A stretch of DNA of 64,000 nucleotides from Silene latifolia (Eukaryota; Streptophyta; Magnoliopsida; Caryophyllales; Caryophyllaceae). Numbering within the stretch: the stretch's first letter is position 1; the number at the start of each line of letters is the position of its first letter. The notes beneath the pieces are model-generated. The model made no database searches, was not told the DNA's origin, and saw only the letters and a list, made by a program, of their open reading frames with translations. Below, one piece after another: positions 58,437 through 64,000 of the stretch. The translations under genes were made by a program, and so were the position numbers. The stretch is taken from the NCBI RefSeq assembly GCF_048544455.1, contig NC_133532.1, positions 86,073,156 through 86,137,155 of the forward strand. The letters run 5' to 3'.

Positions 58437-58739
58437 ACAACTCAAAACAAGGCTTAGAGCCATGAAAATCCGAAATAAATTCCAAGTGAATTGTTAGATA
58501 TCAAAACTTGATTGGTAGCAAAGGGTTTTTGCACTAGTTGAAATGCTTAAGTCTATTTGGATCTTCTTAGGGATTGTGTTTCATTATGATGATATACATA
58601 TAGCAAGTGAATCTAAAACCCACTTCTTCAATTAGAAGGAATGTATTCAATACATGTCTTGAGTTTTGTAGATTCTTGCAATTCTAAGATAATGTGAAAC
58701 TTAAGAGAGAGTCTTAAGTAGGACATCAATGAGTTGGAA
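58437..58739 (+). other. E6 sequence right of E7, decayed
   Basis: Copia pol region upstream of the RT active site. No readable frame. Confidence 0.5.
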
Positions 58740-58900
58740 TCAATGTTTTGATCATGTTATAAAACTTTTCTCGATAAGTCGAGAAGTTGTGTTTATACAT
58801 GGAGTTTAGTGGGAGTTACGGAAATTTTAATTAGTCTAATATGTGGATGACATATTGATCATTGGGAATGATTTGACACTTATGGAGTATTATGATACAT
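58740..58900 (+). pseudogene. E6 RT remnant with YVDD active site
   Basis: TATGTGGATGACATATTG (58840-58857) followed by ATCATTGGGAATGAT reads YVDDILIIGND, the Ty1-copia RT signature. Upstream CVYTW-type codons fit the copia pattern. Stops and frameshifts surround it. Confidence 0.8.
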
Positions 58901-60460
58901 CTTTAATATCCGGATTTATGGAGATAAATCTACATGATATTAGCATCAAATAAGAAGTCTTATGTTGATAAGATTCATGATTAGTTCAATCGAGTTGAAC
59001 ATATTTGATTGATTTCATTTGTTTCCGCTGCCAGATCAATTAAATGAGTAATGATGTACAACACTTCATATACTTTGAGTATGATGAATTGTTTCAAAAT
59101 CGAATTTAAGTAATAGTTACCAAGTAGCCATATAGATTATTCTTAAGTGCTTGAGGAAGCACTAAGGATGTAAAGCAAAGTGTTTTTGATGCAATTTTGT
59201 GTAAGGGTGTTACACAAATGACAATTGACTATTGAGATTGCGCATGGTTTCCGACAAAACCATAATCAAAACACATCAGGATGGTTAAGATACCATTGTG
59301 GCTATGTTATTTGAGAAATAGATTTTCTAGAATCGTTCTAGGCAATAAAGAACAATGAGAGATTTTTACAACGGAAATTGAGTACACTTGCAATCATGAG
59401 ATGTGCAAGAGGATGGATCCCGCACACTGTGAAAACAGTGGGAGTTATTCTAAGGCTAGAGAGCTTATGTCTAGATTGGATCTAGACACGTACTCAGAAA
59501 GTTTTGTAATGCAAATGTATACATTACAAAGGAAAACGAGTATGTAGTAAGGTTGAGTAAGGTACAAGAAGTTGATAAAACCTACTAACCAAAGCCTTCT
59601 CATGGGCTTAACATGATGAGTCATGTCATATGTCATTTCAATTGCATTGAGATGAACAACTACATATAAGATGAAAATGGATTATAAAAATATGAAGTAG
59701 TAATCAGGTATTGACTATTCATATGTGATAATCACATTTGTCGTTCGAGTTTTTAAATCTGAAAACTCCTTTTATATACTTTGTTACATCCAAACGGGTT
59801 GTAGAGACAATATTGAACCCCGTTAAAGTGAACCCGGATTAACATGGTATTCGCCCATAGTCACTTGTATGAGGTGACGTCTCGAAGTTACTAGAGTGTG
59901 ATGCGATTGATGGCAAGTTCAAGTGCCATAGAGTCATGTGAGATGACTAGTCGATCACATAGGCAGACTGTTAGGAACACTTTGTCGGGCCTTATGACCG
60001 CTTATAGAGTTCTGGCAAATTTATATAGCCTGGTCGTGGCGAGAGCTACTATAGTATTCTAATGAGTCGATTGTTTTGACTAAAGACTGTTCGCCTAAGG
60101 TGGCACAGTTTCAGATTAACTTTGATTTGTGTTACTACGACCTTCGTAAATGGGGTCAAATGGGCATATTTTGGGTTATGATGGATGTGGCTAGTCGAAG
60201 GGAATAAGTGCGATAGGAATTGTCCACCCCCTTGTCAGGGTTAAAACAATATCTCAGGGCCACTCGAGGAGTAATGAACTGGAAATGCGTGGCCACGCTC
60301 GGAAGGTTTCTATGGTAGAAAATTCCGGTCAATCAGTTATTCTCCAGATCGAGGAAACCACTCTCGATATGATCACTTGCAAGTACGACCTGAAAGACAC
60401 CTTGCATTGAGTGGGAGATAGTAATAGGACAAGAGAATTGGTGACGCACACTTGTCGAGG
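58901..60460 (+). other. E6 RNase H side and 3' untranslated region, decayed
   Basis: No reliable coding region. GTGGGAGATAGTAATAGG (60411-60428) and ACAAGTGGAGAT directly before the LTR are copia-like polypurine sequences. Confidence 0.55.
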
Positions 60461-60472
60461 ACAAGTGGAGAT
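60461..60472 (+). promoter_or_regulatory. E6 polypurine tract
   Basis: ACAAGTGGAGAT ends immediately before the 3' LTR TGTTGGAATA. Confidence 0.75.
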
Positions 60473-61752
60473 TGTTGGAATATGTGTCCTCCGACAATAA
60501 TGCGATCACAATTGTCGATCATAATGATCACATGTTTAAATCTCATTTTAAGAATACATGTGGGATGTAATATTTTACAGTCAACTGGTCCACACATATC
60601 GGTAATAATTGGCTGACTAGAGTTTGACATTACTGTCGTGCGACGGTGGTGATCAGTTGATCCCCTTAGGTCATACCTATAGGGAAATACTCTTAATTGA
60701 TTATTTAATTAATCGTATCCCGATACGAGTTAATTGAATTGCTTAAAATTGACGGGTGATTTTGTGAGTAAAGTTAATGTGTCTTATTGTAATTTGATTA
60801 AATGAGATACGGTCTAAGTAATCGAATTGTTTTATTACTTAGATAAAATTATTGTTTACGAAACAATTGAAATTGAAATTGAATGAATAATTTATTATAA
60901 ATACAAGACGTTGTGATTTATAATTGATAAACCGTTTTGGTACAAGTAATTACGAATTACTAGTCGATTTTGTATATGACATATTTTATGAGTATGTTGA
61001 TTTTTAATATGTTAAAAATACATTACAAATTCACATGTCAAGTAACATGTCACATATGTCACAATTGACAAATGACAAAATAAAATGGATCTTCCATTTT
61101 ATATGTGCCGAAAAATTGGAGGGAGTATTAGTGGATAAATTGTGTTGATTATTTTAATAAGAGAAAACACAATGATTAAGCCTAATGACTAGCCATGCAT
61201 GCCTAGTCTTGTCTTGAGAAGAACACAAGACCATGCATTGGCCTCTCCTTCCCCCTCCAACCGGTTTTCTACATAGAAAAGACAAGGGCTTTTCTTTGAT
61301 TATTCACATATTCACTACCTAATTTTTCTAGTGTAAGAAAATTAATTCTCTCTACTATTTGTGAAAATCTTAGAGAAATAAAACCACAAAAATTACTCCC
61401 TCTTGGACTGATTTATTCAAGAGCAATTACAAATTATTTTGTGTCAAATTTTAAGTAAGACTAATATTGTTACTAGATCATAATAATATTGGTTATTAAG
61501 GGTATTCCTTGGGTATTCACTTTTGGGAGGGATTCTAATTTGGATCCTTTGTTCATCCATTGTTGGAAAGCTCAAGAACTAACAAATAGGAGAATTTGTT
61601 GGTGCCCAAAACCGAAATCCATAAGCTTGTATAATGATTTCTTCTCTTATCTTATTTATGTTTGCATGCATAAGATCTAATATTTATTTTATGACTAAAT
61701 AAATATTTTCATATATGAATATGCAAATTAATGAGATTAATAATTTCTAACA
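60473..61752 (+). repeat. E6 3' LTR
   Basis: 1280 bp, about six differences from the 5' LTR by eye (for example at the GTAATAATTGG and ATCGTATCCCG positions). Followed by GGTAC. Confidence 0.95.
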
Positions 61753-61757
61753 GGTAC

Positions 61758-62948
61758 AACATGGGATAGTTGGAGTCAAAGGTGGGTGGGGTTTGGCCAA
61801 AGTTCCCGGCATAAGGTGGGGGCATAATAGTTGTAGGCATGGAGTCGGGAAAAGATTTGGGAGCTTCCTCGACGGGAGCACGAGGTGAGGGAGGTAACGG
61901 GGGTGCATCCCGCTGCTCGGTAGCATCCTCAAGGTCAAAGGTAAGGCTACTAGGGATGGTATACGTTTGGGCCTCGGGGCGGGGTGATCCCGCTCTCATT
62001 AAAGGGGAGGTCGGGGGTAGGTCCTCACCGGCGGGGAGCTCCATATACCACTCATCATTAACCCTCCAAGAATAAGTGTCGTCCTCCTCTCCATCTACCA
62101 CCCAAGACTTAGCTTTCAACCAATAAAGATCAAAATAAACCACTTCCTTGGACATGGGTGCATCCACCGCTTCGGTTCGTAAGCTAACAAGTTCTTGGCC
62201 AATAGAGTCACCAAGGCCCCACAATCTAAGGAGCAATGGTCCACCTCGGCCATCCTCGCTAGGGCAAACTCACCAAGGACACGACATTGAAGTGGAGATG
62301 GCTTTCATGGTAGGGGTTAAAGTAGGAGCTCAAGATCAAGACCTTCGTGGAGTTGAGTTTACTCGGGTCCTTCCTCCCATAGAGGAGGTTGATCAAGGAG
62401 CACAAGAAAATATTTAGGACGGGGTGCTCAATGTAACTAGTCTTCATATTACTCACACTAACCTTTTCCTTACTCGTGTAAAGATGATAATACTTTTAAG
62501 CTTTCATGTCTTTCTCAATCTTATCATGGCGACCCACCACTCACTTACCCACTCCTAGATGGTCGGCAAAGGCATCACTACCTAGGTTGAAATGAGTATT
62601 CTTGAGCCTAAAACTCACATTATGGGTCTCCTTGTCATAGGTGAAGGAGCTCAAGAACTCAAGGGTGAGGTTGTGGTAACTTATCTCCTCTAAGTTATAC
62701 AAACCCTTCAATCAAAGAACCGTGAAGATGTTATGCACCTCATTCTCTATCCCTAAAGCCTCCAAGGTACTTACCGACATGCACTTGGTCGTGGCCATCC
62801 TTCTACTGGCTAGGACCTCAAACTTGTCCCGGTGCTCCTCACTCCCAAAAGCTATAGACGGGTAGTCCGGGAGGGTGATAGCGGGCGGTGCCTCTTTTTG
62901 AGGTTGGTGAGCATTCCTTCCACGGCCAGTTCTAGCGTTCCTTGTCAT
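61758..62948 (-). pseudogene. E5 ATHILA ORF, N-terminal and central part, broken
   Basis: Starts at c62948 (MTRNARTGRGRNAHQPQ); then FGSEEHRDKFEVLASRRM, matching FRDKEQRDNFLALMNKAM of E1. After a frame loss near 62710, readable parts are SLINLLYGRKDPSKLNSTK (62456-62259) and 62236-61758 (SWRVNDEWYMELPAGED, Pro/Ser-rich tail, FGQTPPTFDSNYPMLY). Several frameshifts and stops. It continues at 35350 across E6. Confidence 0.8.
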
Positions 62949-64000
62949 GCTACAAGTGATCACACAGATGATAAGGAATGGGAAAGGTAAGAATTGGAAG
63001 CAAATGTTGGATGTGAATGAGGATTTTTCTCAACTTCTCAAATTGATGAATATAGAATGAGGAGAATTTCTAAGATAGTTTCTTTGCAAATTTTAACCAA
63101 CTTTTCAAATTACACATGTTACAAGTTCTTTTCCGGAAATTAAAGATTTGTGTGATATAATATGGTTTTTAGACATGACTTTCCTAGCATGCGTTATTCT
63201 TATTCATCATTCAACTTGATCAATCTTGACTCAACCATGACACACTACACCTTAAAATTTTACTTAAACAATTACATGTTATTATTGTTGTCAACCAATT
63301 TTGCTAAAGTTGGTGGAAGTAAAAAAAATTATCTTTGAGGTATAAACGCTGTGTTCATGGGAGTTCAAAAAGGAGTTGAGAAAATTTTCACTCAAGTTTT
63401 AAGACAAAAGTTGATTCCGTTTTGGCTTGCCTACTACATCATCAAACAAGATAGTAGTCTTATAAAGTAATTAATACTAAGTTTCGTTCATGAAAATCAA
63501 AATTTGGGCATGACTTGCCTAGAATTCGAAAATTTTAAGACGGAGTTTTAAGACGAAATTTACACATTTTATACAAGATCCATTCATGACAACAAAAGCT
63601 AAGCCTTTGTTTTCCAACTATACACAACAACAATCATCAAAATCCAATCATTGCCCCAAGAACACCAATTCGAGTTCTACAATGATGGACGCAAATTTTC
63701 CACAAAAAATTGACTTTTATCAACAACAATGGTGTAAAAAGCTTACTAGTATCCTGAATCAAGCAAAATGGACAACTAATTAACAAAACTCAAAGGATTT
63801 AAGAGTAGATCTAAAAAAATTCAAATTGGGGAAAAATATGGAAGAAGATGAAGATGCTTACCTTGACCAATTAGTGGGATTAGATGAGAAAAGTGAAGTA
63901 ATGGGATGAATTTCCAAGCAAAATAGAGCAACAATGGAGGTTTTTGGGGATTTTTGGTGATGAAAGAGATGAAGATATGGAGATATGAAGATAAGAATGA
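62949..64000 (-). other. E5 spacer upstream of ATHILA ORF
   Basis: AT-rich; corresponds in position to the E1 pol-ATHILA spacer. No gene is visible, and no CGATCG cassette. Confidence 0.5.

Larger units (their letters stand above)
35356..61752 (+). mobile_element. E6: Ty1-copia LTR element, decayed interior, split by E7
   Basis: LTRs 35356-36635 and 60473-61752, both 1280 bp, begin TGTTGGAATATG and end AATTTCTAACA; exact duplications GGTAC at 35351-35355 and 61753-61757. By eye the LTRs differ at about six positions. Copia pol remnants are present: an integrase C-terminal stretch at about 40330-40560 and an RT active site at 58840-58872. The order integrase before RT identifies Ty1-copia. 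The interior, excluding E7, is about 6.2 kb and stop-rich, so the recent move was probably in trans. Confidence 0.9.
34149..64000 (-). mobile_element. E5: second Athila-like element, 3' part, split by E6
   Basis: Visible as 34149-35355 and 61753-64000 on either side of E6. Its minus-strand ATHILA ORF begins at c62948 and ends left of E6. Removing E6 and one GGTAC joins NYPMLY to LIHRVNTDL without frame change. gag and pol would lie beyond base 64000. It is related to, but clearly different from, the E1 ORF. The junction with the E1 LTR at 34148/34149 may be E1's own insertion site. Confidence 0.75.

Noticed and set aside
1-64000. E1 and E5 being one Athila element
   Set aside because: Each has its own ATHILA N-terminus and C-terminus with different sequences, and E1 has its own LTR and primer site between them.

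Overview
This 64-kb window is plant nuclear DNA made almost entirely of nested transposable elements. I found no host gene, tRNA or rRNA. The retroelement lineages (Athila, Tat/Ogre with an antisense ORF, chromovirus, Ty1-copia) and a mutator-like element (MULE) carrying Ulp1-type protease genes point to a large, repeat-rich eudicot genome. A Caryophyllales (pink-family-like) source is my guess from the style of the Tat element, and it is not proven.

Layout, read as insertions within insertions. E1 is an Athila-type Ty3-gypsy element on the minus strand (1-34148, 3' LTR outside the window). It was hit twice. First, a solo LTR (E2, 623-17366, 5-bp target-site duplication AGAAG) split its 3' ATHILA/env-like ORF, and E2 was then split by a 15.2-kb MULE (E3, about 1269-16463) that landed in the LTR's TA microsatellite. 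Second, a coding-less chromovirus-type element (E4, 23888-31382, duplication GATTT) split E1's gag, and E4 itself carries a 522-bp hAT MITE (28355-28876, 8-bp duplication ATCATGGT). Next to E1 lies a second Athila-like element E5 (34149-64000, minus strand). Its ATHILA ORF is split by a Ty1-copia element E6 (35356-61752, duplication GGTAC). E6 is in turn split, between integrase and reverse transcriptase, by a Tat/Ogre-like element E7 (40775-58431, minus strand, duplication AAGTC). In each case where I checked, removing the insertion and one duplication copy rejoins the interrupted reading frame or sequence.

Gene content is that of the elements. The MULE encodes a FAR1-like transposase on the minus strand and, on the plus strand, two tandem Ulp1-like cysteine-protease domains; the second has Ser where the catalytic Cys should be. 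All of its long introns are filled with a 21-bp/79-bp minisatellite absent from the rest of the window. E1 has gag, protease, RT, RNase H and integrase in what was almost one frame, broken by stop codons and by an integrase deletion. E7 has gag, protease, RT, two RNase H domains and integrase with frameshifts, plus an intron-containing plant-mobile-domain ORF antisense to them with its own TATA box. E4 and E6 keep near-intact LTRs but little or no coding capacity, so they probably moved in trans.

The most unexpected signal is a short cassette of CGATCG-type palindromes, in groups of about four and spaced 19-22 bp. It recurs in elements of different clades (E1 in three places, E4 LTRs and interior, E5; E2 has a two-box form).
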